Of a DNA stretch of 64,000 nucleotides, positions 1 to 16,000 are shown piece by piece (position 1 is the stretch's first letter; the number at the start of each line of letters is the position of its first letter). A program made the translations under genes and the position numbers. The stretch lies in the NCBI RefSeq assembly GCF_026745355.1, contig NC_079202.1:58348622-58412621 (forward strand). Reading direction: 5' to 3'. Below the pieces are notes generated by a model. It was not told the origin of the DNA, did no database searches, and saw only the letters and a program-made list of their open reading frames with translations. Origin of the DNA: Beta vulgaris subsp. vulgaris (Eukaryota > Streptophyta > Magnoliopsida > Caryophyllales > Amaranthaceae).

Positions 1-663
1 AAATCATGATAGTTTTCAAATTGAGCCCTTTTAAATAAAACCAAAATTGGACCAAGGCCTGTGCGGAGGGACTCTTTGCACACCTGCAGCTACGGCCCTG
101 GTCCTTATGTAACTAGTAGCTAGGTGATTACAGTTTGGGGTAGTTAGTACCCTCACTAATATCCTAATAAGGTACGTAATTATATTAGAGGTGACTACGA
201 TGGATCATGTTTGGTAGAATAAAGGTGGGAGTATTTAATTGAGAGTTTAAGTGATTGAAGTTTAAGAATAAAATTACGAAAAATAAGTGATGCATATAAT
301 AAAAGTCAAAGAGGGATTAACAAGAAGAGAGAGTATTGTACAAGTCGTTTACATTAAATGGTGAAAATAACATGTTCCTTAGTCCTTGCAAATATTATAA
401 AACAAATTGTCAGATAACATGTCACAAAGATATTGATTGGCCAAATTTGATTACTTTCCAAATCGTGCTAACTAATGATTTTGTATGTTACTATTGATAC
501 ATTAGTCATGACTCATGATAACAAGCTCTAGATACCATGTAACTCTTTAAAAAGCTCAAGAATTTCATTAACATTTCGAGGCTATATTAGACATACTTCG
601 AAGAGACAGCTAATTTAGAAGTGAATAGCATAATTATTTACACAATATCAACAAGAAAAATCT

Positions 664-753
664 TACTTCCTCGATTTTTGAACAGTTGCAACAAAAAAGT
701 ATTATTTGTGAGAAATAAAAAAATTCCTTTGTTGCAACTAAACAGAGGAAGTA
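664..753. mobile_element. Short Stowaway-like MITE
   Basis: The ends are inverted repeats: TACTTCCTC on the left and GAGGAAGTA on the right. Inside them GTTGCAAC-type arms pair (AACAGTTGCAAC against GTTGCAACTAAACA). Length about 90 bp with TA at the outer ends, as in Stowaway-like elements. Confidence 0.6.
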
Positions 754-1913
754 TAATCCAAGGAATAATCATATGAGTGCGTCTTGCGTGTCATTGGACT
801 TATTACGTAACATGCATAAGAACATAGACTCCAATAAAGATGACATGAACTACACAAATAATGACATAAGACTCGTGTCATTAGACTTCTTTTTGCAAAA
901 AAACCGGTGATTTATGAGTTATTACACTATAAGTTATGGTATATAAGTAACCCCCAAGAATTTGTATACTCGTATTAGCAAAATAGGAAGCGATCTTTGT
1001 TTTACCATATATAGTTTTATGATCACTTGAATCTTTATGGCATGGAGTACTGATAACATGGATAGGGGTAGATGGGCTAATCTTAATTAAAGGAAATTAA
1101 AATCCAAGACAATGATACAATATCATTCGGGCGGTTTCCACCCAAAAGAAGTACAATAAATTAATAATATTAATAAACAACAAAATGTGGACAAATACGT
1201 ATCAATATATATACATTATCGGAGAACTTGGTGGAGGTGGTGGGAAACTCACCTTGTGACTTTGAAGTCACAAGTTTAAACCCCCACCACCACCTACTTG
1301 TACTTGGGAGCAGAGATTCTCTTATATTCCCCATAGTCTCAAACATTAACCTGTGTAGCTGAGCTGGCGGACTTGCGTGAGGTGCTGGTCCAGTAGGGTC
1401 TTTCTTACCAAGGGGTTCCCAGTGGGGTCCCAAAAAAATATTACCGAAGAAATACAATATGGATCCTATGACAGTCTCAAACTAAAAAGTTGCTTGAAAA
1501 AAATAATTAATAATGTAAAACAAACGACTCAAAACAGGTAGTTTTATTTTCTTTGGATAGTATATAGTACTAATGTACTACATAGTATATAGAAACCTTG
1601 TCAATAGACGAAATGACGATGACTCGATGGGGTATCAAATACTACAAAAACTCCAAATACAACAGGGAACAATTCCAAAAGGAGGGTAACAATCCTCAAT
1701 TCCTTCAAAAAAAAGACCAAACAACTACTCTTCACAATATTTGACACATTTCCCAACAAAACTACATAACATAGAGAGCGCAACTACAAGCATTCAACAA
1801 AGATAAAAGATTCACAATTTTCAACCTACAAAATCCATAGCAATTATAGTACAAGATTCAAAAGTTTCATCAAGCTGTAGCATTTTTCTGAAGGGAGGAA
1901 AAGGGGGGGAGGA

Positions 1914-1936
1914 GGGGGGGGGGGGGGGGGGGGGGG
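1914..1936 (+). repeat. 23-base G homopolymer in actin 3' UTR
   Basis: An uninterrupted run of G, preceded by further G-rich sequence from about 1892. It lies 37 bases beyond the actin stop codon, so the transcript would carry a C-tract in its 3' untranslated region and the DNA plus strand a potential G-quadruplex. Homopolymer length is the least certain thing in any assembly. Confidence 0.85.
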
Positions 1937-1972
1937 ATACTTACGCCAACGATCTCAGAAACAAAGTTTAGT

Positions 1973-4194
<2,222 letters not shown>

Positions 4195-5649
4195 CCTTCT
4201 TTAGACTGCAAGAAAAAAGACGAGAGCAATTTTAGAAAAACAGCAAATTCATATTAAGATGTTGAAAATCCAAAATTGACCAAGTGATACCATATCATAT
4301 AGAACTTGACAAGTTGCTATCCATTAGCCACACTGCCACATATTTTAACACTATCTACTGAAAGAAACTTCAGTGACATGTTGAGACTGCTTCAAATGCG
4401 TTATAGTATGATGGCTTTCCAAAGAGCCTCAATCGGCACTTGAAAGTAACACCAGATGTTAAACTATTTATGCAATTACGTTTGTCTTTCAGAAATCACC
4501 ATTGGTTGATAGACTGGTTACATTTTCAAACACCCTAAAGTCAAATTGACAGAGTAATCTCTAGCATGAAGTATGTTACACAGGCAATACGTGACAGAGA
4601 CACAATCTTTATCTACTTTCCAAGGGTTTACATGAGTAACTTGATAGGAACTTCAAAACCAAAAGATTTTGATAAAACTACTTTTCAATTTCACAAGAAG
4701 AAAAGCTGAACTTGCAACCAATTTATATTATGAAACTACAGCAAAACAAGAGAGTTTCCATTAGAACTCAAAGCAAAAGGCAATTCTATGACTTTCGAGT
4801 TCATGCAAAGGGAAACAGAAATTTAAGCTTCAAATCAAATTCTAGCTGGCTTGCATTTTCTTGTGTTAATATTGCATATAATTCACTATTGTCCTAAGAC
4901 TCCTAACCAACTTCATCCTCATAAAAATTACCATCCTTTATGATCTAGATTGAATGCAATACAATATGATAAGTACTAATATTTGTAGTCAAAAGCTTTG
5001 AATTCAACTTCCAAGTACAATTTTAAATTTAATCACACATCCAAAAAGCAAACTACATATTAGCAACAAACAGAGCCACTATGTACTGCAACTTCAACAG
5101 CAGAATCCCTTTACTAAAAACCTGAGAAGCAACATAACACCACTACCTAAACATGGGCTTAGAAAGTGACTTCTCTGTAACCCCAACTTCTTTGACTGAG
5201 AACGCAGTATTTGATGGCCTCTTTGGACCTTTAGTTTAGCTTTCAGCCTTTTGGCCCCTTACCCATTCAACTATATTCAAATGGGGTAGCAGACCAGCCC
5301 CATTGATCACTAAGTCAGAAAGAGAGAGAAAAAGACAAACATATTAAGCATAGCTATTCCTGTATGAGACAACCTGAATGATCTATTCCAACTCGTCACG
5401 CAAAAAAGCCAACATGGATAAAGACATCCCACAAGCTCCGACCTGTAATCCCATAGCAAACCTGCTTACTAATTGTCTAATTTTCCCATTGTATATAAAA
5501 ACTTGTAGGCATGACCCATTACTAATTTGAGTCTCTTTGTAACCTTACACAGTCGATAACTCATTCTGGGTTAGAAAAATCCAAATTTTCACAAAATGTC
5601 AAAAAATGACAATTAAGTATTACTAAATGACCCATTACTTGCTGAAGTA

Positions 5650-5734
5650 GGGCCCGTTCTTTTGGACTGAGAGAAACTGAAATGCAGAGAGTGACTGAAC
5701 TGAAGTGAAAATAAGTCCAAAAAAACAAGTGCCA
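5650..5734. mobile_element. Short MITE in actin leader intron
   Basis: Ends are inverted: GGGCCCGTTCTTTTGGACT on the left and the complement of TGGCACTTGTTTTTTTGGAC on the right. The interior repeats CTGAACTGAA-like motifs. The same family appears in lyase-2 intron 14 (about 25317-25484). Confidence 0.5.
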
Positions 5735-5849
5735 TAGTATCATATCCAATAATCCAAGAGTCTGAGAAAAAGCCAATCAGAACACATACATCCTATGAAT
5801 ATTTCAGCAAGTAAGGTTATCTGACTCAAAATACCAAAACTCCCACATT

Positions 5850-6700
5850 TTGACAGGTCAAATTTTGACTATATATATTTCACCCGAATTTTCATTACAT
5901 ATACATACACATATATATATATTCAGAGTAAAACTCTTTGAAACCAATTCTTTGTTGTTTTTCTTATACGCAATTACCCCTTGTTACGACTATTACCAAC
6001 TTTCACGAATCAAAACTAAAATTTTATCGCCTAAAACTGATTTTCCGGTGACGAAAACTAATTTTCACAAAAAATATTTACTCGAAAACCGAGCCACCTT
6101 ACCGGTACATAAAAAACAGAGGGTGTATAACATCAAATTCTTCTCTATCAATCAACAACCCAGAAAGCCAAGATTACGGATTCATAATGTTAAAGGTGGC
6201 CCGCCGCGGTGTACATTTAACCTCCCAAGTCCCAAAGCTCACCATAGAAGAGATGCTCATTATATGTTAAAGCTACTATGACAATTGACAATCAACTACA
6301 TGCAAACTACTATTCTGATTAACTTAACCATAAAACACCCAAACAACAAGTTCAGAATACCCAACAATAACCTAATTACTTTCAAAGCTAAAATCTACCC
6401 TAACACAAACGAACATAGCCATTTTACAAAAGCACACAAACTAAAAACATCATAGAAATGGTCTATCTCATACTAAAAACACATCAAAGCTAAGAAAATC
6501 ATGAAAATCCAAACAAAATACCAGATCCAAAGTTCAAAACTGCTAATATTCTTCGAGTTTACATATATTAATCCAAACTCATGCACTTAAAATCAACCGA
6601 ATGAAAATAAAAACAAGAATATTTCCAACAAAAATTAGGGATACAATATATTCAAAAGTTTAACATATGAAATTAAAATAACTAAGACATGTGTTAAGAA
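5850..6700. other. AT-rich part of leader intron
   Basis: Low-complexity AT-rich intron sequence with short ATATAT runs. I see no exon, RNA gene or bounded element in it. Confidence 0.4.
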
Positions 6701-6750
6701 AAGAAATATAAATTTAAAAAAAAAATTAGAAATAGTAACGGAAACTTTAC

Positions 6751-6838
6751 CTTGAGAGTAAGGGAGAGTGAGAGAGAAGTTGTGCAAGGAGAGAGAGAGA
6801 AATTGGAGAGAGTGACAGCGAAATTAGCGGAATATATT
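6751..6838 (-). promoter_or_regulatory. Actin 5' UTR exon and core promoter
   Basis: Read on the minus strand, the sequence before the leader-intron donor is strongly CT-rich (repeated CTCTCT), typical of plant leader exons. A TATA-like AATATATT lies at about 6831-6838, which would put the transcription start near 6800. The start is inferred and not fixed by the sequence. Confidence 0.5.
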
Positions 6839-6917
6839 GATGTTGTGTTGTCGCTTTTTCATGCGTTTTTTATTCTAACTTTTTTTTTTTCTATTACAAG
6901 AGAATCAAATTTGCACG

Positions 6918-7116
6918 TACTTCCACGTTTTATATTACTTGATACATTTTTAAATTTACGGACTGTTAAACAATTTTTTGAGAAGGAAGAGGTAGAGAGT
7001 AAAAAAAAAGACTCATGTGAGAGGAGGGAGATTATTATCTCAAAAGAAAGTATAACAACTAATGTAAAATTTCTCACAATAAAAAATATGACGAGTATTA
7101 TGAAACGGAGCAAGTA
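6918..7116. mobile_element. MITE, family A, upstream of actin
   Basis: About 200 bp with TACTTCC and CAAGTA ends. The interior is shared with the elements at 39184-39391, 40547-40759 and, inverted, 46745-46950: common blocks are CACGGACT, GAGGTAGAGA, GACYCATGTGAG and TAATGTRAAAYTT. It lies about 80 bp upstream of the actin TATA candidate. Confidence 0.75.
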
Positions 7117-7346
7117 TATGTTATGTTTTTGTGTGCTAAATTGAAAACACTTGAAATTAGAGCATGGCCCATGGTGGTGCCATGGTGGGGGTGGGGAGCA
7201 TGCTTGTTCAAAGATCTTCTATTTTTCTTGTTTATGGGCTTCTTCTATGTTGTAGGGTTGTTGCATGCCTACATATAAGTATGCTTAGTTTTTTTGCTAG
7301 GTTTCCAAATGAGAGGAGAGAGAGTTGAGTGACACGTGGTAAGAAA

Positions 7347-7552
7347 TACTTTATTTGTTTTAAAATGTATAAAACACTTATTATTTTAGGTTGTTTTAAT
7401 ATAAATGAAGCATTACTTTATTTATTATTTAGGTATCTCGGTCTTTCTCGACTTACTACATGATGTATGTTTTTTTTTTTCTCGCTATCTCTACTTTTAT
7501 AAACTTTTGTGTTAATTCCCTATGTTTTATTTCAAACAAAACGGGGGAAGTA
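7347..7552. mobile_element. Stowaway-like MITE
   Basis: TACTTTATTTGTTTTAAAAT on the left pairs with ATTTCAAACAAAACGGGGGA on the right, and the outer ends are TA. About 206 bp. Confidence 0.6.
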
Positions 7553-8474
7553 TAATATTATTTTGATGCTTTTAAAGTTTTGATATAATTGTAAAGTAGA
7601 AATTGGGCAAGTTGAGTATTGTGAAAAGCAATAAATGAGGCCGTTATTAAGAAATGAAAGCAATAAATCAGGGAGGACAAGAAATGAAATTAGTTGAAAA
7701 TTAGATAGATGGAAGTGAAAATGAGGCCGAGGAATGAAGATAGGAGTGAGAAATATGAACTTCCACCATTGTCAAAATTTGAAAGTCCTTGAGAAATAAA
7801 AAGAGCATTTAATTTTTTTCGGTTTGTTGAAGATGATGCTTTTCAAAGTATTATAATACTGGTACCTATAAGACTTTATTCTTGCATTTATTTTATGAAC
7901 ACCAAAGTCCATAGATGATACTCATCATTGTTCATGGCGTGGAGCAACTTTGTTTAGGATCATTTAAACACTAAAGATGTATTAAGTTGGTGGATAAATC
8001 CTTAATTTTTAATGTAGAAGTCACATGTTCAATCTTATGGTTCTTGAAGGTTTTAAGTTGTTTGTTCGAAAATTGACATGAATAATCTCAACTTTTACCA
8101 GTCTTTTAAAAATAATCTCAACTTTGAATTATTTGAGAATAATTCCAACTTTAGAGAGTACCTTCATCGTTCGAACTATTAATTTTCTATATATTATAGA
8201 CTTAAAAACGGATTAATGTAGGCAAAAAAAGTGATAATTTGGTTTAAATTTAGAGGTTACGTTGTTTGGCATAGATATATGTACATAGATAAGCCAAAAA
8301 TTAGAATTTATAGAACTATTTGGTATCTACAAGAGAACTTGCAAGAATTTAGTCATACAAAATGCCTCTCAGGGCTAAGACTCCAAATATGTGTCAAAGA
8401 AATGGTATTATTTCCTCTAAATTGTGTATGAATTGTATATACAATTACATAGGACATGCATAGAAACCAAAGAA
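7553..8474. other. Spacer between actin and lyase 1
   Basis: AT-rich spacer with degenerate repeats, for example repeated AATAATCTCAACTTT blocks at about 8085-8125, which recur near 13945. No coding sequence seen. Part next to 8475 should be the 3' UTR of lyase 1. Confidence 0.4.
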
Positions 8475-10014
8475 TTAGTAGGTATCAACAAAAGGACTTT
8501 CAAGACGAATGTAGTCATACAAAATGCCTGCCCAAGGGGTAAGACCCAAAACTTGTGTCAAGAAAATGGTATTATTGCCCAACAAAAATTTGCTGCCAGG
8601 TATGGTCACATTGTAAAGCCAATATAGTCCATGGCTGCCATGCCTAGCAATTGTGTTGTCGTACCCGATTTGTCCAGTCGAAAATAATGGAGGATTTTCA
8701 TGTCGATTGTTAATTCTAACCTGTAATGTAAGATCCATATACTAATAGTTACTGCATTGATAATGCAGAATGATATCCAAGAATTGGAGAGAAAAAAATT
8801 GACATGATTATAGCTTAAAAGATTGAGTTCACCTGTAAGTCTGAGCTAGTTGCTGATGCTAGTGCTAATCTCAAGTAATAGGTTCCCAAAGGGTAGATTT
8901 TGTCCAGTTGGAATTTGATCTGCCATGTAGTTCCCTGATATGTGTTGTTTACCTTCCTGAAAGAATTCGATTTGGTTATGCTATCATATATCTCCCCTTC
9001 AAAGAACGGCATTAACTCTTCTAGTTCAAAAATAAGTTCAGGTGAAGAGAAACAGCCTTAGTGTGAGACGGTTTCTCTTAAATCTTGTTCCAGACAACTA
9101 TTAAGGGTGCGTTCTCTTCAACTTAAATAAAAATTTAGTTATACAGAGATCTAATAATGGCTTTCAGGTTCATTCAGGTGTTAACATTAAGGTAGAATCA
9201 GGGTTGATTAGGTTTAATAAGTTCAATTCAGATAAGTTCAGGTGAATATCATGCACCCTAACTAAGGCAAGAAATAGAAAAATATGATCAGAGGATAGGA
9301 GAAAGTGAGAAGGAAATTTTACCTAGTAACTTGAGCGAAGAACCAATCGTTCTGGTAGTTGCTAATGTTCACGGTATAAACTAGATCTTCATCAGGATAC
9401 AATTCAGTATACCTATCCCATAAACCATACTGCCGAAACCTATTGAAAACAAAAACAGACAATAAAGCTAGATAAAGGAAAACTATGTAACTGACTGATG
9501 AAAAAACAACTTTAATAACCAAAGCCATGTTCAGAAAAAGCAATAGCTCGATAACTTTAATCATGGGAAACTAACTTGTCACGCGTAAGGTAGAGTTTAT
9601 TAACAAGCTTAGGATCAGGATCAGGCACAAAAAATTCTGCAGCAGAACGGTCTGGTATACCAATCTCCCACAATATAGGGCCGTCTCTTGGATGATCGTA
9701 CACAAGGTCACCCATATCGATCACATGCCCTGTTTACCAAGTATAGATATAGTACTTCCATAAACTTTACGAGCCACAAGTTTTGATTCACTTTAATATC
9801 CTAAAACATTAGGGAAACGTAGATATTAGGACCTGCTGTGATATCAAGAGTGCCATTGTATCTGTAATCTCCAATAAAGCCGGGAACCCAAGCATAGAGA
9901 TTATAGTTCCCAGGGCGTATATTTTCAATGAAGAAATGGCCACTGTCATCTGCTCTTGTCCAAAATTGATATCCCTAGAAGAGATCATCTTAAAATTAAT
10001 GTTAGAAAGAACAT

Positions 10015-10048
<34 letters not shown>

Positions 10049-13000
10049 GTAGCTAGAGATTTTTGAAAGGTTGTAACAACAAAATCATGAAGTTGGATTA
10101 TTCATATAAAAAACTTAAATTACCTTGCTTTCCCTTTGCCAAGATCCAACTTCTCCAGGAGCTGCAAGCCCTACATATGCTTTACATGCTGAAGTATTCA
10201 TTTTCTGGTACCTAGAAATTTAGTAAATATAAAAGAACAAAAATTCAGAATGACTGAATTGGAGTAGAAACTCATATACAACGAGACACGGCACCAAAAT
10301 GAAGCTGCTCACATAAGCATGCTATAAGTATCTAAATATTTACACACCAAAGGGTTCACATACCTATCATAGACGAGTAAGCTACCATTTACACTGCCAC
10401 GCTGGTCAGATGATGGAAAATCATGGGAAACTGCAAAGCTGTAAGGCCAGAGTTTTGCTTCGACACTTAACTGCATTAATTTATGTCAAAGAACTGAGAT
10501 ATTTCATTCTTCCACTTCCAATGAAATTAAGTGGAAATGTACTCAAGTCACAAACAAAAAACCTGTTGTTTTGCATCTTCCCATAGTTGATGCGAGTCTC
10601 CCTCATTTGTCACAGAATTCGCATATACAAAAAGAGGTCCTAGAACTTTTTTCCATGGTTCTCCATCTTCAAATGTTGCCATTAGTTCTCGACCTGAGTA
10701 GTGAGTACTTAGGAGAACCTACATGCACAAGTTAGTAGCCATACATCAATCAGCAATGCACAAAACTAAAAGCCTTTCCCATGATCATACGCTTGACCAG
10801 CTTACCGAAAGGGATGTTGGTCCCACATGTGATGTCAGGTATTGTTTGGTGGGTCCAGCAGATCGAAACTCATTGTTAGGAATGATTTGCCAGAGTCCAG
10901 TGGGTGGATCGTTGCATATCCACCCATGTACTTGAATGTCTTTGGCTTCACCCGAATATTGGTATTTATCATCAACCTGCACATTAATAAACCAGATACC
11001 ATTAGGACTTGATCTTGAAGGTTGTTGACGTCTCTATACTACCTAGAAAGAGGCACAAAGAGGCATAGGATGTAAATTGATAGCAAAATCAGGTTCTCGT
11101 CATAACTCATAACAATCCCGCATATTGTTTCATCACTAAGTTTGTTAACGTCACTACGTCAGTTAAATTGAGTCTATAGATTAGGTCATTAGGGTGCGTT
11201 TTTTTCACCTTCAGGATTGATTAGGTTCAATCATGGGTGATCAGTTTCCAATCAGGCGTAATATGTGCAGTTCATCAAAGTTCAGGTGAAGAAAACACAT
11301 CCTTAATGATGCATCAGTTGCAAGATTTAGACCACTGGCCACATATCACCTTTATTAAGATAAAAAACGAGTAACGCAACTTTTGTAACAGGGTCAATAC
11401 TTTAAAATTTGCAATCATAGAAGTGAAAATCAAAATATGACAGGTACCTCTCCTCTAAATTCTGGCTCAATTGGGTTGGTGAGTAAAACAGCCTCAGGGT
11501 AAGCTAAGGTCTGGCTTCTCTCAGGTGAGCGATCATCTGGGAGAGGCAATTTTCTTTGTCGGTCATCTGCCATAGCCATATATCTAAACCTGACCACCCA
11601 ATTGATCAAAATGTCAGTTTGGAGAGTTTAAGGTATTTCACATCACAGAAGAGATATATCAGTCTTACAGTTCATGTATAACAATGAGATTATCTTTTTA
11701 TCTCCCGCTTTTCATTTCTTACATATGCTTCATATTCATGATTAGAATAACACGAATGTGAAAAAATTTTGGGACAGAAACCATTGAAATTCACAAGCAT
11801 AGCAAAGAGGCATTCATGTTGTTTTACTAAGCCAGAAGATTGGTCCCAGTCTAGGTAAGCAAAGAAATACATCCATAAGTTTTTTCCTCTCTTTTGTGAC
11901 TACGGCAAATAAACAACAGATTTTGGCGAACTTCCCCTATTCAGGTCTCAGGGAGCAGAAAATGCCCATTCATTAACTTCATTAATCTTTAAATATATTA
12001 TATCCATAAGATAAAGCCACGGTAGAAAGAGTTGTGAAGTTCAAACTTAATATCACCCCGTCAGGCTGTCAAATTCCAGTTATACCATGTATTCAGGTAA
12101 AAAAAACAAATCAGAACAAAAACATTTTAGCAGTAAAGGATACTATGTATGTTGAGTATAATTTGAGACATGAAGGATGTTACAATGCACTCTTACCATA
12201 CTTTGTTGAGCTTCAAAGCAAGCCGAGTATTTGCAAGAATGAAGCCTGGCCAATCTTTTGGGCGCTCATAGATAGCATAAGTGTAGAAGCCAGAAGAACC
12301 TCGAAGCATAACAAACCTACAACAAGATTTCCATGGCTTAGCACAAAGGAAAGAAAGGTTTTAAGATTCATATTTATATTAAAAGCAATGGTCTCACTTC
12401 TAAAATCCACAAAAGCAAAGAACACATAAAGAAGGGCAGTGCGAAAGAAATACCAAAAGGTAATATTTTACCACGAAAGCATATAATTAATTGTACATAA
12501 ACATGGCAAAATAAAATGTGAGAACTATTAACTGAGGTATGCAATCTAGAGTTCCATCACGCAGCATAAATATTTTTTGCTAAGTTTATATGTGTCAGCA
12601 ATCAATAGAAATGAAGTAATGAGCTGTTTTTGGTAGAAGGCCGGTATACCTTTTGTCGATGTTCAATGGGGGAAATTTGCCACTGAGAGATGAATTCCAT
12701 GTTCTTGTAAAAGAGACCTCTACTTGCTCACTTGTCTCCACTATAACCTTAAAATCTGTACAATTAAGCCTGCATAGCCGATTAGAAAGTAGCATGTGAA
12801 ATGTATAGCAATACAATGCCTATATCAGCATCCAAACCATAATCTCAATTCTCAACAACAACGTATGCTAGTTACTTAGTGTATGAAAAACTTGATAGAT
12901 AAAAAACCTTATAAGTTGAAAAATTTCGCACAAAAAAAATTACAAAGTTAAGAAATATACGTAAAAAAGTAAACGGATTGAATGAGTTAGACAATATGAT

Positions 13001-16000
13001 AGAAGACTAATAGCTTTTTTGAAGGAGAACGAGGTAATCGGTTTAGTACCTATCCAGGTTTCCCTTTTTTCTTGTAACTCCTTCTCCTTTCCAGACAACA
13101 TCCCAATACCTGTACATTGCAGTAAAATTTAGTCACTCAAGTTTATACATTAATACAAAGTAAGAAGATAAAGATACCCCATAAAAGAACAAGAGATAAA
13201 CAAAATCTTATATAGTAAAAATGTAAAATGCCTTTCACTCAACTTGAAAGCCATAATAAGCTCTTCAGTTTGGTATCTAAAAAGTTTAGGCTGCCTCGTT
13301 CTTTTCACTTAATTAAAATTAGTTTGATGTAAAATAGATTCACCAATTAGTTCCGATAAGAGCCAATAAGTTCAGATAAGTTCTCAAGTCCAAAGGACAA
13401 AGTCCTTCCGATATCTCTAAGGGATACTTTTTTCATTCACCTCATGAAAAATGGTGATAGATGGTATAGTCCTTGTTTGGTTGTAGTTGATAAAGTTCCA
13501 TTCTTTAGCTAAGCATTTCAATTTCATTGAAGTTGATAATGTTCCATATTTAGTTAACCAACAACCATGGTTTCAAAATCCTCATCAACTAATTTATCAC
13601 AAAGTGTAGGAAGTTCTTCAAAAGTTAACTTTTTTAACCTCAAATATTCGCTCGACTTATATTAACTTGTAAGAATTTACCAATGTAAATTGAGAGTAAT
13701 TAACGGTAAAAAGTTCATCCTTCACTATCGTGTATGCCTTCTAAAAAGAAATGGAGGGAGTACTATATTGGCAATCTACTCGATTCGTGCATTTCCCCAA
13801 GGGTGTCCTAAAGTTCCTCCACCAAACTGTAGTACAAAATCATCCCATATTGCAAATTGCAATCACTCCTAATCAGAAGTGCAATTTAACAAATCAACTT
13901 CTGGATGAATTCCTACTTCAACAAGTAAGTTCAATTCCAACATCTTAAAATAATCTCAACTCTGGATTATTCACGAAAAAGTCCAACTTTTGAGGGTCTT
14001 CTCGAAATAATTCAAATCGTTGTTTATTCTTGCCTTATTTAATCCATTCCGGGCCTATAATTATATAAAAGTTGTAGTAAATTCAGATTATTTTTAGAGG
14101 TTACTCTCAAAAGTTGGGATCAATCAGAAGTTGGGAAATTTTGGGAAGATATTTGAAAGTTGAATTGTTTATATCTATTCTTCCTTTAAATTTTTTTTAA
14201 GAACCCAGATATAAATCTCTCAATATAATATCCAGTCTAAATTTGCTTTGATAGATGTTGTATAAGGTGAAACATCAGTCATGTATTTCAGTTCAGTTCA
14301 CACAAACATATAATATGCAATATGAAGTATATATAATGATAGTATGCAATAAACTATATAAGAGCCAAGAAAAAAAAAAACTTTACTGATAAAAGGGAGA
14401 ATGGTTTCTGTAATAAGTATTAATTAGCAAATTGTAAAAGAAAATTAGGGGAAAGAAGAAAGGTTACCCTCTGTTGGATTGTTCATTGAGTTCTTCAAGC
14501 AAATTTGCAATGCCGTTATAGTGAATATTGGTCACACTCCCCTCTGGATTTAATAGCTCCACTTGTATTATGCCGTTGTCCAATATAATCTGCCAAAATC
14601 ATTTCAAATACATGCAAACTTTTTTCATTCAAACAAATTTTAATGTTGTTTATACCTTTTGGTAATCATCTACTACAATTTGCATCACATAGGCTCATAT
14701 TTTTCACCCATAAGCTTTTGTGTGTAAATGAGCGACTAAGCATAATGATAATAAATAATTAGAGATGGCAGTGGAGCGGGTCAAGTAAGAGCCTGCCCCA
14801 TCCCCGCCCAAGTGGGGTAGGTATGGGTTTAGGTTTGGCGGGGATGGAGCGGGGATGGGGATTAAAATTCTACCCGCAATGGGTGGTGGAGCGGGTATGG
14901 ATTTTATGCTATCCCCATCCTATCACCACCTGCTCCGTCCCACCCTCGCCCGACCCATATATACATGATTAAAATTCTATTCATATACTTATATTATTAA
15001 TGATTTTATCTTGCCTTTCAAAAAAAAAAAAATTTGCAAAATATAAATATGTGAATATGACGCAAGTACGAAGCTGGTGCGGATACCCATGCGGGTGGTG
15101 GGGGTGGGATGAAGTGGGTACAACGCGGGTCTGAAGCAGGTCCAGGTACCCATGCTAGTGGTGGGGCGGGGATGGGTCTGGAATTTCCCCCCGCAATGGA
15201 TGATGGGCGGGGATGGGGATTAAAATTTTATGTGGGTGTGATTGTGGAGGTGCCATCCTTCGTATCCGCCCCGCTCAATTGCCATCCCTGAGTGACATAG
15301 ACTGAATTCATAAAATCAAACAAAGGAGGGACTAGGGAGTACTAATCAGTTAAGAGAACGCATATGGTCTATTCTCTTTAACTTACTTAAACTTATTTTC
15401 ATAAAAAACTAGATATTAGGCCCGGGCTATGCCCCGGGTATGAAAAATTTCATTTATTAATATTGTACTTTGATATGATAGCACTAAATGCAACTTGGTC
15501 TAGTGGTTAAAACTTTAGTACATGAACTTGAGGTCATAGGATCAAACCTATACTATGCCATTTCTAATTTTTTTCATTGTACATGGATTAAATGAACTAA
15601 AACTCCCTAGGGAGATCGCCACGTGGCACCGTTCCTGATTTACGCACGCCTTTTAATATATTAATATAGATATGAAAAGTTCATAAAAATTTTAAAAAAA
15701 TTCAAAGGAATTCTGAAAATTTAAGAATAGTTAAATATTAGATAACTAAAAGAAAAAAAACATAAAGACTAGTTTTGAAAAGTTTAGAATTAATATATAA
15801 ATTTCAGAGATTAAGAAAATTTTCATAAAAAGTTGATTAATTGGAAAATGGGACCAAAGGCCAATCATCCATCAAGTGATCCACACATTCTTTGGGCCTT
15901 GGGGAAGGGAAATATATGAGAAAATTTTAACGAAGAAAAGGAAGTGAAGAAAAGGGAAAAGATTGTATAAATGAAAGGGTAATATTACATGATTATCTTG

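Larger units (their letters stand above)
1..1972. other. Left flank, no gene seen
   Basis: AT-rich sequence downstream of the actin gene. It holds one short MITE (664-753). Around 1225-1440 there is a tRNA/SINE-like stretch in which a TGGTGGAGG-type A-box resemblance is followed by a B-box resemblance near 1275. I see no convincing open reading frame on either strand. The part next to 1973 should be the actin 3' untranslated region, because the gene runs leftward. Confidence 0.5.
4206..6750 (-). other. Actin 5' leader intron
   Basis: On the minus strand the acceptor TTGCAG lies 11 bases before the ATG, and a strong donor CAAG/GTAAAG sits at 6750. This gives a 2.5-kb intron in the 5' untranslated region. 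Such leader introns are known in plant actin genes, where they often enhance expression. It contains one short MITE (5650-5734). The open frames seen on the opposite strand here have no recognisable content. Confidence 0.75.

Noticed and set aside
5850..6281. 143-residue open frame on the plus strand
   Set aside because: Low-complexity, lies in the actin leader intron on the opposite strand, no motif, no promoter or splice support.
10015..10049. CRISPR-like repeat
   Set aside because: Seven-base units directly joined, no spacers, inside an intron of a plant gene.
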